A stretch of DNA of 64,000 bases from Marivibrio halodurans (GTDB lineage: Bacteria > Pseudomonadota > Alphaproteobacteria > UBA8366 > Aestuariispiraceae), in contig NZ_JAGMWN010000002.1 of the NCBI RefSeq assembly GCF_017963645.1, positions 248,001 to 312,000 of the forward strand. The letters run 5' to 3'. The first letter of the stretch is position 1; the number at the start of each line of letters is the position of its first letter. The notes beneath the pieces were generated by a model. It was given only the letters and a program-made list of their open reading frames with translations. It ran no database searches and was not told where the DNA came from. Shown one piece after another: positions 1 through 8,556 of this stretch. A program made the translations under genes and the position numbers.

Positions 1-1
1 C

Positions 2-2272
2 ATCGAGGGGAGCTGGGAGCGTGTCGCCGACGCGCTTGCCGCGGCGGAGGCGGAGCCGGCGGTCTGGCGGGAACGGTTCCTGGAGGCGCTGCGGGATTTC
101 CGTTTCATGCCGGCCGGGCGCATATTGGCGGGGGCGGGCTCGCGGCGCGACGTCACCCTGTTCAATTGCTTCGTGATGGGGACGATCCCGGACAATATCG
201 CCGGAATCTTCGACGGGCTGAAGGAAGCCGCGCGGACCCTGCAGCAGGGGGGCGGCATCGGGTACGATTTCTCCACCCTGCGGCCGCGCGGCGCGCCGGT
301 CGGCGGGGTCGGTTCCGACGCGTCCGGTCCCGTTTCCTTCATGGAGGTGTGGGACGCGATGTGCCGAACCATCATGTCGGCCGGCTATCGCCGGGGCGCG
401 ATGATGGGAACAATGCGTTGCGACCATCCGGATATCGAGGAATTCGTGGACGCCAAGGCCGAGGCCGGGCGGCTGACGAACTTCAACATGTCGGTGCTGG
501 CGAGCGATGCCTTCATGGAGGCGATCGACGCGGACGAGCCCTGGGACCTCGTCTTCGAGGGCAAGGTCTTCCGCACCGTGCGCGCGCGCGATCTGTGGGG
601 CCGGATCATGCGCTCCACCTACGATCACGCGGAACCGGGGGTGATCTTCATCGACCGGATCAACGCGCGGAACAATCTGAATTATTGCGAGACGATCGCG
701 GCCACCAACCCCTGTGGGGAGCAGCCGCTGCCGCCCTATGGCGCGTGCCTGCTGGGCTCGATCAATCTCGCGCGCTTCGTGACCGACCCGTTCGGCGACG
801 CGGCCGCGCTCGACGAGGAGGCGATGGCCGCGACCGTCGCGACCGCCGTGCGCATGCTGGACGACGCGATCGATGTCTCGCGCTTCCCCTTGGAGGCGCA
901 GCAGGAGGAGGCGCGGGCCAAACGGCGGATCGGCCTGGGTGTCACCGGGCTGGCGGATGCCTTCCTGATGCTGCGCGTGCGCTATGGCAGCGCGGAGTCG
1001 GTCGCCCTGACCGAACGCTGGCTCGGCCGGGTGCAGGAGGCCGCCTATGCCGCATCCAGCGATCTGGCGGCGGAGAAGGGGAGCTTCCCGCTCTATGACG
1101 CGGACGCCTTCGCCGCGTCGGAGACGGTGCGGCGCCTGCCGGAACCGGTGCGCGCGAGGATCGCGGCGCGGGGCATGCGCAACGGCCTCGTCACCTCGAT
1201 CGCGCCGACGGGCACGATCTCGCTGGTGGCGGAGAATGTTTCCTCGGGGATCGAGCCGGTCTTCTCCTTCCGGGCCAAGCGCTCCGTCCTCGCCCCCGAC
1301 GGCAGCCGGGAGGCGCATGACGTCGTCGATTACGCCTATCGCATATACCGCGACCTGTTCGGGGCGGAGGCCGAGGTGCCGGATTACTTCGTCGACGCCC
1401 AGACTCTGGCGCCCGACGACCATCTGGCGATTCAGGCGGCGGCCCAGCGCCATGTGGACAGTTCCATTTCCAAGACCATCAACCTGCCCGCCGACATTTC
1501 CTTCGAGGCCTTCAAGGACGTCTATGCCAAGGCTTTCGCCATGGGGTGCAAGGGCTGCACGACCTATCGACCGAACGCGGTCACCGGCGCCGTGCTGACG
1601 ACCGCCGAGGAGGAGGCACCCGCGCCCGGCGAAGGTGATCCGGCGGGGTCGGTGGGACCGGCGGCCGGGGAAGGCACGGCGCCCCGCGACCCCACCCGAC
1701 GTGACCATGCGCGGGCCCGCGCCGAGGGTGATATCGTCTATATGAGCGAACCGCTCGACCGGCCGTCCGCCCTGGAGGGGCGGACCTATAAGCTGCGCTG
1801 GCCGGAAAGCGACCACGCGATCTATATCACCTTGAACGATATCGAGGAGGCGGGCCGCTGGCGCCCGTTCGAGGTCTTCATCAATTCCAAGAACATGGAG
1901 CACTATGCCTGGACCGTGGCGCTGACCCGGATGATCAGCGCGGTCTTCCGGCGCGGCGGCGACGTCGCCTTCGTGGTGGAGGAGTTGAAGGCCGTGTTCG
2001 ATCCGCGCGGCGGCTATTGGATGGAGGGGCGCTACGTGCCCTCGCTCCTCGCCGCCATCGGTGGGGTGATCGAACGGCATATGATCGAGATCGGCTTCCT
2101 GGGCGAGGGGGAGCGTCCCAATCTCGGCGACCCCGCCAAACGTCGCGCGGTCGCGGGGCGTCCCGGCACGGCGGGCGCCGCCGCGCAGTGCCCGCGCTGC
2201 GGCGAGGCGGGGCTGGTGCGCGAGGAGGGCTGCGACACCTGTCATAGCTGCGGCTGGTCGCGTTGTGGGTAG
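2..2272 (+). CDS. nrdJ: Adenosylcobalamin-dependent (class II) ribonucleotide reductase, 5' end outside the window
   Basis: Reduces ribonucleotides to deoxyribonucleotides using a B12-generated thiyl radical. The frame is open from base 2 with no start, so the N-terminus lies upstream; about 756 residues are visible. Seen: the FNCFVMG segment (redox Cys) near base 160, the active-site NPCGEQPL motif near base 705 with GACLLGSIN after it, and the APTGT(I)S loop near 1200. A low-complexity linker (bases 1600-1720) leads to a TSCPD-type domain and a C-terminal zinc ribbon (CPRCG...CDTCHSCG, about 2188-2262). This architecture is standard for alphaproteobacterial NrdJ. Together with the B12-type MetH further on, it shows that the cell relies on cobalamin. 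Confidence 0.96.
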   Translation: MEGSWERVADALAAAEAEPAVWRERFLEALRDFRFMPAGRILAGAGSRRDVTLFNCFVMGTIPDNIAGIFDGLKEAARTLQQGGGIGYDFSTLRPRGAPVGGVGSDASGPVSFMEVWDAMCRTIMSAGYRRGAMMGTMRCDHPDIEEFVDAKAEAGRLTNFNMSVLASDAFMEAIDADEPWDLVFEGKVFRTVRARDLWGRIMRSTYDHAEPGVIFIDRINARNNLNYCETIAATNPCGEQPLPPYGACLLGSINLARFVTDPFGDAAALDEEAMAATVATAVRMLDDAIDVSRFPLEAQQEEARAKRRIGLGVTGLADAFLMLRVRYGSAESVALTERWLGRVQEAAYAASSDLAAEKGSFPLYDADAFAASETVRRLPEPVRARIAARGMRNGLVTSIAPTGTISLVAENVSSGIEPVFSFRAKRSVLAPDGSREAHDVVDYAYRIYRDLFGAEAEVPDYFVDAQTLAPDDHLAIQAAAQRHVDSSISKTINLPADISFEAFKDVYAKAFAMGCKGCTTYRPNAVTGAVLTTAEEEAPAPGEGDPAGSVGPAAGEGTAPRDPTRRDHARARAEGDIVYMSEPLDRPSALEGRTYKLRWPESDHAIYITLNDIEEAGRWRPFEVFINSKNMEHYAWTVALTRMISAVFRRGGDVAFVVEELKAVFDPRGGYWMEGRYVPSLLAAIGGVIERHMIEIGFLGEGERPNLGDPAKRRAVAGRPGTAGAAAQCPRCGEAGLVREEGCDTCHSCGWSRCG

Positions 2273-2339
2273 GCGGCGGTTTCGGCCCTCGGTTCCCGTC
2301 CTTGCGCCGGGGCGGGAGTCTTCGTAAGGCTTGTGGTCT

Positions 2340-3539
2340 ATGATGTCGCGCCGCTCCATCCTGCTGTCGCTCGCCCTGCTGCTGATCGTCGTCGGTGGCT
2401 ATTCGGCCTATTGGTGGGTCGCGGCCGACCAGGCGGGCAAGGCCATCGATCGCTGGATCGCCGATTGGCGGCGCGCCGGCTTCACGGTGGAGACCGGGGG
2501 GCGGGATCTCGGCGGGTTTCCCGGTGTCGTGGCGATCGATCTGGACAATCCGCGCGTCGTCGATCCCGAGGGGCTGTGGCACTGGCAGGGCACGCGGTTG
2601 CGGTTCGAGGTGCGCCCCTGGGCGCCGACCGAATACCGGGTCGAACTGTTCGGCACCAACCGCGTCACCGCCCCGGTCGGTGGCCAGCCCGTTCCCTTCG
2701 CGGTGGAGGCGGCGCGCGCCGTGGGCGCCGCGGGAATAACGCTCGACGGGGCGTTGCGGCGTGCCAGCCTGACCTTCGACGACATGTCGATCGAAAGTCC
2801 GGCGCTCGACCTCGAAAGTGCCGCGCGGCGAGTGGTCGCGACGCTGGAGTTACCCCCAACCCCGCCGGAGGACGCGCGGACGGCCAGCGCGGAACTGATC
2901 CTGACCGGGGAGGGGGTCCGTCTGCCGGAGCGCCATTCAGGGCCGCTCGGGCCTGAATTGGACTTGCTCTCCACCCGTCTTCTTTTGATGGGGCCGATGC
3001 CGAAGGCGGGCTTGCGCCGGGCGCTTCACGATTGGCGCGCGGCCGGCGGACGGCTTGAGACGCCATGGCTGCGGGTCGGGTGGGGGCCGCTCGGCCTCGA
3101 TGCGGAAGGGGCGCTGTCACTTGATTCCGCGCTCCGCCCCGTCGGCGAGTATCGGGCGCGGATCAGCGGTTTCGAAGGGGCCATCGCCCGTTTCCGGGAC
3201 GCCGGCATGATCGATCCCACCGCCGCGCGGTTGCTGGCCGGCGGCGCGCGGCTCTTCGCCAATACCGGCGCCAATGGCGGGCGCTATATCGAAATGCCGT
3301 TGACGGCGGAGGCGGGCGGCCTCTTCCTCGGTCCGATCCGGATCGCCCGGCTGGACCCGGTGCTGCCGCCACCCGCCGGGCAAGCGGCATCGGAACCCGG
3401 TCAACCGGTCCAACCGCCGGGCGCGTCCGCCCCCGACCCTGGCCCGGTGGAACGCCAGGACCTGCCCTCGATCGCCGAACCGCCCACCGTCGGCCCGAAC
3501 TTCCCCGGTGGGGGCGGGCCCGATGGCGGCGGGGAATAG
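2340..3539 (+). CDS. DUF2125 family protein, membrane-anchored
   Basis: A 399-residue protein of the DUF2125 family, found in alphaproteobacteria and without known function. Seen: one N-terminal hydrophobic segment (residues about 8-28, ending YSAYWW), which is probably an uncleaved anchor or signal peptide. A beta-rich body follows with the family's early pattern FTVETGGRDLGGFPGVV. The Pro-rich tail after residue 345 looks disordered. Tandem ATGs at 2340 and 2343 follow an AAGG stretch; a TTG at 2331 is also in frame but less likely. The protein is expected on the periplasmic side. It converges with tyrA, 12 bases away. Confidence 0.8.
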   Translation: MMSRRSILLSLALLLIVVGGYSAYWWVAADQAGKAIDRWIADWRRAGFTVETGGRDLGGFPGVVAIDLDNPRVVDPEGLWHWQGTRLRFEVRPWAPTEYRVELFGTNRVTAPVGGQPVPFAVEAARAVGAAGITLDGALRRASLTFDDMSIESPALDLESAARRVVATLELPPTPPEDARTASAELILTGEGVRLPERHSGPLGPELDLLSTRLLLMGPMPKAGLRRALHDWRAAGGRLETPWLRVGWGPLGLDAEGALSLDSALRPVGEYRARISGFEGAIARFRDAGMIDPTAARLLAGGARLFANTGANGGRYIEMPLTAEAGGLFLGPIRIARLDPVLPPPAGQAASEPGQPVQPPGASAPDPGPVERQDLPSIAEPPTVGPNFPGGGGPDGGGE

Positions 3540-3551
3540 AGGACTATCGGT

Positions 3552-4511
3552 TCAGTCCTCGCCGTCCTTCTCCGTCGCGTAGAAGCGGCCGGCCTGGCCC
3601 TGTTCGACGACGCCGCGCCTAACCTCGCGGGTGCGGGTGAACCAGTCCTCCAGCTTGTCGCCCTCGCCCCAGCGGATGGCGCGTTGCAGGGCCACCAGAT
3701 CCTCCTGGAAACGGCCCAGCATCTCCAGCACCGCGTCCCTGTTCATGGTGAAGACGTCGCGCCACATCACCGGGTCGGAACCGGCGATGCGGGTGAAGTC
3801 CCGGAAGCCGCCGGCGGAATACTTGATGACCTCCCGGGTCTCGACCAGGGCGTTCTCGCTCGCCCGTTCGCGCTTCAACTGGCTCTCCAGGTCGGAGGCC
3901 GTGCCGACGATGGTATAGGCGATCAAGTGCGGCAGGTGGCTGGTGATCGCCAGCACCCGGTCGTGGTGCTGGGCGTCCATCGGCTCGACCATCGCGCCGA
4001 CGCCTTCCCACAGGGCGATCAGCCGCTTCAGCGCCGCCGGATCGGTGTCGGGCGCGGGGGTCACGATGCAATAGCGTTGCTCGAACAGGGTGGCGAAGCC
4101 GGCCTCCGGCCCGGAATTCTCCGTCCCCGCCACCGGGTGTCCGGGAATGCCGTGAACGCCGGCGGGAAGATGGCGCGCGAAGCTCTCCGCCACCGAGGCC
4201 TTGCAGGAGCCGACGTCGCTCACCGTCGCGCCGGGCGCGAGCACGGGCGCGATCCGCTCCAGCACCGCGTCATAGGCGCCGAGCGGGGTGCAGAGCACGA
4301 TCAGGTCCGCGCCCTCGGCCGCCTCCTCGGGGCTGGCATGCACGCTGTCGAGGAAGCCGAGCTTCATGGATTGATCGCGGGTCTGCTGCGAGCGCGCATG
4401 GCCGGCGACATGGCCCGCCAGCGCCTTGCGCCGAATGGCACGGGCGAGCGAGGAGCCGATCAGTCCGAGTCCGATCAGGGCGACGCGGTCATATAGCGGC
4501 TTTTGCTGCAT
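3552..4511 (-). CDS. tyrA: Prephenate/arogenate dehydrogenase
   Basis: Oxidatively decarboxylates prephenate and/or arogenate for tyrosine synthesis. Seen in 319 residues: a Rossmann motif GLGLIG at residues 14-19, the TPLGAY and DVGSCK segments, the active-site region GIPGHPVAGTENSG, and the helical dimerisation domain with HDRVLAITSHLPHL. No ACT domain is present, as expected for alphaproteobacterial TyrC-type enzymes, so whether it prefers prephenate or arogenate cannot be told. It is the last gene of the minus-strand operon chorismate mutase - aminotransferase - tyrA, starting 29 bases after the aminotransferase stop. Confidence 0.93.
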   Translation of the reverse strand: MQQKPLYDRVALIGLGLIGSSLARAIRRKALAGHVAGHARSQQTRDQSMKLGFLDSVHASPEEAAEGADLIVLCTPLGAYDAVLERIAPVLAPGATVSDVGSCKASVAESFARHLPAGVHGIPGHPVAGTENSGPEAGFATLFEQRYCIVTPAPDTDPAALKRLIALWEGVGAMVEPMDAQHHDRVLAITSHLPHLIAYTIVGTASDLESQLKRERASENALVETREVIKYSAGGFRDFTRIAGSDPVMWRDVFTMNRDAVLEMLGRFQEDLVALQRAIRWGEGDKLEDWFTRTREVRRGVVEQGQAGRFYATEKDGED

Positions 4512-4540
4512 GGGAAACTCTTTCGAACTTGATGCGTGCT

Positions 4541-5659
4541 CTAGCGTTGCAGGAAGTCGGCGATGCCGTCGAGCAGCCGGGTCACCTCCTCCGACGTGCC
4601 GACGGTGACGCGTAGATAACGCGGCAGCCCATAGGCGGCCATGACGCGCACGATGACCCCACGCGACAGAAGATAGGCGTTCGCGGCGGTGGCCGTCTCC
4701 TCATCCGCGAACCCGGCGAGGACGAAGTTGCAGACCGACGGCGGCACGTCGAGGCCGAGCTGCTGCAGGGATTGCGTCAGGCGCAGGCGCTGCGCCGCGT
4801 TCTCCGCGATGGAGCGCTTGACGAAATCCTGGTCGCGCACGGCGGCGAGGCCGGCGGCCTGGGCGGCGGCGTTGATGTTGAAGGGGCTGCGCAGCCGGTT
4901 CAGCACGTCCACCACGTTGGCCGGCGCGTAGCACCAGCCGAGCCGCAGCGCCGCCAGCCCGTAGATCTTGGAGAAGGTGCGCGTCATCACCGTGTTGCGC
5001 CCGGCCTCGACCAGCCGCCGGCCGTCGTCATAGCCGTCCGCCTCGACATATTCGGCATAGGCGCTGTCGAGGACGAGCAGCACATGCTCCGGCAGGCCGG
5101 CGCGCAGACGCTCCAGGTCGCGTGCCGGGACCCAGCTTCCCGTCGGGTTGTTGGGATTGGCGACGAAGACGATCCGGGTGCGCTCCGTTACATGCGCCAG
5201 CATCTGGTCGACATCGGTGGCGAGGTTGCTTTCCGGCGCGGCCACGGGCACCGCGCCGACGGTGCGCGCGGTGATCGGATACATCAGGAAGCCGTGACGG
5301 CTGTAGAGCACCTCGTCCCCCGGCCCGGCATAGGCGCGGATCAGCAGCGTGATCAACTCGTCCGAGCCCGCGCCGCAGACGATATGGGCGGGATCCAGGC
5401 CGTGCACCGCCCCGATGGCCTGGCGCAGTTCGACCGAGCCGCCCTCCGGATAGCGGTTCAGATGCGGGGCGGCGGCGCGGAACGCCTCCACCGCCGCCGG
5501 GCTGCACCCCAGCGGGTTTTCGTTCGCCGACAGGATGGCCGGATCGTCGCCCGCCTTGTGCGTGCCGGGAACATAGAGCGGCGCGTCCATCACGCCGGGG
5601 CGCGGCATCGGCGCGCCGGTCGTCGGATCATTCTGGATGTCGGCCTGGGAACTGTTCAT
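4541..5659 (-). CDS. hisC: Histidinol-phosphate/aromatic aminotransferase (HisC family)
   Basis: A fold-type I PLP aminotransferase of 372 residues. Seen: the GAGSDELI segment, NPNNPTGSW (substrate/PLP Asn), the Asp of LVLDSAYAEY, the PLP-binding Lys in TRTFSKIYGLAALRLGW, and the C-terminal RVTVGTSEE that binds the substrate phosphate or carboxylate. HisC proteins in this operon position, between chorismate mutase and TyrA, often transaminate prephenate, phenylpyruvate or hydroxyphenylpyruvate as well as imidazole-acetol phosphate. The context therefore favours an aromatic or dual role (inference). The start codon overlaps the chorismate mutase stop by four bases (ATGA), which implies translational coupling. 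Confidence 0.92.
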   Translation of the reverse strand: MNSSQADIQNDPTTGAPMPRPGVMDAPLYVPGTHKAGDDPAILSANENPLGCSPAAVEAFRAAAPHLNRYPEGGSVELRQAIGAVHGLDPAHIVCGAGSDELITLLIRAYAGPGDEVLYSRHGFLMYPITARTVGAVPVAAPESNLATDVDQMLAHVTERTRIVFVANPNNPTGSWVPARDLERLRAGLPEHVLLVLDSAYAEYVEADGYDDGRRLVEAGRNTVMTRTFSKIYGLAALRLGWCYAPANVVDVLNRLRSPFNINAAAQAAGLAAVRDQDFVKRSIAENAAQRLRLTQSLQQLGLDVPPSVCNFVLAGFADEETATAANAYLLSRGVIVRVMAAYGLPRYLRVTVGTSEEVTRLLDGIADFLQR

Positions 5660-6579
5660 GATGCGTCGGGTCTCTCGGGATCAGGGGGGATGGCGGTATC
5701 TTGGTCCGGCGCTTTCGGTGCCTCCAGCGCGTCGGGGGCGGCCATGTCCTCCCGCCCCAATATTTCCGCATAGGCGCCGACGATGCTGACCCCGCGCACG
5801 ACGTCGCGCACGTCGATCAATTCCAGGCGGCGGTCTCCGACCTCCACGAAATCGCCGAGCTCGATCAGATGATACCACCCGTCGTCGCGGTGCGCGGAGG
5901 CGGTGAAGCGCGGCAGGAGGTTCGCGCGTTGCAGGATGGCGTTGAGGCCCGTGCGGCTGACCGGCTCCTTCGTCTCGACCACGATCAGCGTGCGGTCGCT
6001 GCCCGTCGGCTCCAGCGCCAGATGCGCGACGGCCAGCGCGTCCTGCATCTGTCCGCGCACGCTGCCGACACCGGCGAAGGGGATGCGCATGACGATCTTC
6101 GGTGCCTCGGCGCCGGCCAGGGAGACCCACCAGGGGTCCTCCTCCCCCTCGCGCGGCATGGGCAGGACGGCGACGTCGTGCCGGCCCTCGAACAGTTGCG
6201 CCAACGCGTCGCGCTGGGTCGGATAGGCGGTCATCGGTACCTGGCTGCCGAACTGGTCGCGCGCCAGATCCCACAGCGCATGTTCCTGCGCGTTGGCGAG
6301 CACGGCGATCGAATAGCGCGCCTGCAACATGGTGAAGGCGGCGATCATCTCGTGCCACATCCGGGCAAGCGCCGCGAAGGGGAAGGGCCCCCGATGGCGC
6401 GCGGCCAACCGGCGCAGCATCGCCGCCTCGCGCGCCGGCCGGATCGGCAGGCGCATGGACGCGCCCTTCGCCTCGGCGACGTGGCGCACGGTTTCCCACC
6501 GTTTCAGCAAAAGGTCGTGAATCTGGTCGTCGATCGCGTCGATCTCGCGCCGCAGATCATCGAGATTCCGCTTGGTCAT
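5656..6579 (-). CDS. Chorismate mutase, AroQ type with a long C-terminal domain
   Basis: Converts chorismate to prephenate, feeding Phe and Tyr synthesis. The first about 90 residues are an AroQ helical domain (LRREIDAIDDQIHDLLLKR, a K/R-rich core and WHEMIAAF). The other about 200 residues resemble the ligand-binding part of prephenate-dehydratase-like proteins but lack a recognisable ACT signature; the far C-terminus is Pro/Asp-rich. No dehydratase motif is evident, so a bifunctional P-protein is not supported. It is the first gene of the aromatic operon. A weak promoter-like TTGCTT-N17-TAACTC lies upstream on the minus strand within 6660-6700. Confidence 0.87.
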   Translation of the reverse strand: MTKRNLDDLRREIDAIDDQIHDLLLKRWETVRHVAEAKGASMRLPIRPAREAAMLRRLAARHRGPFPFAALARMWHEMIAAFTMLQARYSIAVLANAQEHALWDLARDQFGSQVPMTAYPTQRDALAQLFEGRHDVAVLPMPREGEEDPWWVSLAGAEAPKIVMRIPFAGVGSVRGQMQDALAVAHLALEPTGSDRTLIVVETKEPVSRTGLNAILQRANLLPRFTASAHRDDGWYHLIELGDFVEVGDRRLELIDVRDVVRGVSIVGAYAEILGREDMAAPDALEAPKAPDQDTAIPPDPERPDAS

Positions 6580-6859
6580 GCTCGCGTTCCCTGGTCCCGC
6601 CGGGCCCGTTGTTCCGCCCTTGGCTTCACCGCCCCGGCCGTCGTCGACCCATGAAGCGGCATTCTGAGTTAGCGCGCGCGGCGCGCGAAAGCAAAGCCTT
6701 CCTCACCTGTTCGTGACGCGCGGACGGGTGATCCCCGGCGAGTTGCATCTGGCGAAATGACGGGGCATGCATTAGGTACCCCTATGCCGACGCAGGGTGG
6801 CCCAGGTGCTTCGGGCCCCCGCCTCCCCGCGCGATTCAGGAAACAGGACAGAAGCCGCG

Positions 6860-7777
6860 ATGCCGATCAAGATTCCCGACGACCTGCCAGCCCGCCGGAA
6901 CCTCGAGGCCGAGGGCATGGTCGTCATGTCCGAGGCCGACGCGGTGCGCCAGGATATCCGTCCCTTGCGGATCGGGCTTCTGAATCTGATGCCCCAGAAG
7001 CAGAAGACCGAGACGCAGATCGCCCGTCTGATCGGCGCGACGCCGTTGCAGATCGAACTGACGCTGGTCACCACGGGGACCTATGTGCCGGGGAACGTCT
7101 CGCGTCATCATCTCTCGACCTTCTATCGGCCCTGGGAGGAGGTGCGCCATCAGAAGTTCGACGGCTTCATCGTGACCGGCGCGCCGGTCGAGACCCTGCC
7201 GTTCGAAGCGGTGAAATACTGGGACGAATTGCGCAGCATCTATGATTGGACGCAGACCAACGTCACCTCGACCCTGAATATCTGCTGGGGGGCGCAGGCG
7301 GCGCTCAAGCATTTCCACGGTGTCGAGAAGCATGAACTTCCGGAGAAGATGTTCGGCGTCTATCCACACCGGGCGGTGGACCCGACGGCAGGGCTGCTGC
7401 ACGGGTTCTGCGACAAGGTGATGATCCCCGTCTCCCGCCATACCGAAACCCGGCGCGAGGAGGTGGAGGCGGCCGACGGAATCTCCATCCTGCTGGATTC
7501 GGAGGAAGCGGGCCTGTGCATGGCGGAGGACGTGGCGCGTGGCCAGATCTTCATGCTGAACCATCTGGAATATGACGCCGGGACGTTGGACGAGGAATAC
7601 AAGCGCGACGTCCGGGAAGGGAAGGCGATCGCGCTGCCCAAATATTACTATCCGGACGACGACCCTGAACGAGAGCCGCCCAATGTCTGGCGCGCGCACG
7701 GCCATCTGCTGTTCGCGAACTGGATCAACAAGACCTATCAGGAAAGCCCCTTCAACTTGTCCCTGATCGGGCGGTGA
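6860..7777 (+). CDS. metAA: Homoserine O-acetyltransferase (MetA type)
   Basis: Acylates homoserine, the first committed step to methionine. The 305-residue protein starts [11 protein letters not shown], the usual MetA N-terminus; an upstream GTG at 6797 would add 21 unlikely residues. Seen: the catalytic Cys in NICWGAQA, and His and Glu in the [10 protein letters not shown] and MLNHLEYD regions. The specificity loop reads GAPVE. In this family Glu at that place goes with acetyl-CoA use, whereas succinyl-CoA enzymes such as that of E. coli have Gly, so O-acetylation is predicted. The 280-bp upstream region shows no SAM-II type riboswitch that I can recognise. Confidence 0.95.
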   Translation: MPIKIPDDLPARRNLEAEGMVVMSEADAVRQDIRPLRIGLLNLMPQKQKTETQIARLIGATPLQIELTLVTTGTYVPGNVSRHHLSTFYRPWEEVRHQKFDGFIVTGAPVETLPFEAVKYWDELRSIYDWTQTNVTSTLNICWGAQAALKHFHGVEKHELPEKMFGVYPHRAVDPTAGLLHGFCDKVMIPVSRHTETRREEVEAADGISILLDSEEAGLCMAEDVARGQIFMLNHLEYDAGTLDEEYKRDVREGKAIALPKYYYPDDDPEREPPNVWRAHGHLLFANWINKTYQESPFNLSLIGR

Positions 7778-7787
7778 GACGCCAGCC

Positions 7788-8522
7788 ATGCGCTGGAAAC
7801 TGACGGTCGAGTATGACGGCGGTCCGTTCGTCGGTTGGCAACGGCAGAATAACGGCCCCAGTGTCCAACAGGCGCTGGAAGAGGCGGTCGAGGGCTTCAC
7901 GCAGGAACGTGCCCTGGTCCAGGGCGCCGGGCGGACGGATGCCGGCGTCCATGCCCTGGCCCAGGTCGCCCATGTCGATATCGCGAAGCCGGCGGACGGG
8001 CGCACGGTGCGCGACGCGCTGAACCATCATCTCGGCGCGCACCCCATCGCGGTGCTGACGGCGGAGGCGGTGGACGATGATTTCCACGCCCGGTTCTCCG
8101 CCACCGGGCGTGCCTATCTCTACCGCGTTCTGAACCGCCGCGCGCCGGCGGCGCTGACGCGCAGGCGGGTGTGGCATGTCGGCCGCGCGCTCGACGCGGA
8201 CGCGATGGCGGCGGCGGCCGCGCGCTTGCTGGGCCGGCATGACTTCACCAGTTTCCGCGCCGCCGAATGCCAGGCGGACAGCCCGGTGAAGACGCTCGAC
8301 CGCCTGGATGTCGCGCGCGTCGGCGAGGAGATCCACCTGATCGTCGAGGCGCGCAGCTTCCTGCACCATCAGGTGCGCAATTTCGCCGGTACGCTGAAGC
8401 GCGTCGGCGAAGGCGCCTGGACGCCGGATGACGTCGCCCGCATCCTGGCGGCCCGCGACCGCCGCGCCGCCGGGCCGACGGCCCCGGCCCACGGGCTCTA
8501 TCTGACGCGGGTCGTCTACTGA
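7788..8522 (+). CDS. truA: tRNA pseudouridine(38-40) synthase
   Basis: Modifies U38-U40 in the anticodon stem-loop of tRNAs. Seen in 244 residues: [12 protein letters not shown] at the N-terminus, the catalytic Asp in [15 protein letters not shown], the second half beginning [16 protein letters not shown], and HDFTSFRA. The length is normal for TruA. It starts 10 bases after the metAA stop and is probably co-transcribed with it, although the functions are unrelated. It converges with opgH, and an 11-bp direct repeat (CTCGCGGGGCG) lies in the 34-bp gap. Confidence 0.96.
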   Translation: MRWKLTVEYDGGPFVGWQRQNNGPSVQQALEEAVEGFTQERALVQGAGRTDAGVHALAQVAHVDIAKPADGRTVRDALNHHLGAHPIAVLTAEAVDDDFHARFSATGRAYLYRVLNRRAPAALTRRRVWHVGRALDADAMAAAAARLLGRHDFTSFRAAECQADSPVKTLDRLDVARVGEEIHLIVEARSFLHHQVRNFAGTLKRVGEGAWTPDDVARILAARDRRAAGPTAPAHGLYLTRVVY

Positions 8523-8556
8523 CGTTCTCGCGGGGCGTCTCCCCTCGCGGGGCGCC

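Noticed and set aside
6580-6859. SAM-II or related riboswitch before metAA
   Set aside because: I looked for the pseudoknot core typical of SAM-II leaders in alphaproteobacteria and found only a short CCCCG/CGGGG hairpin.
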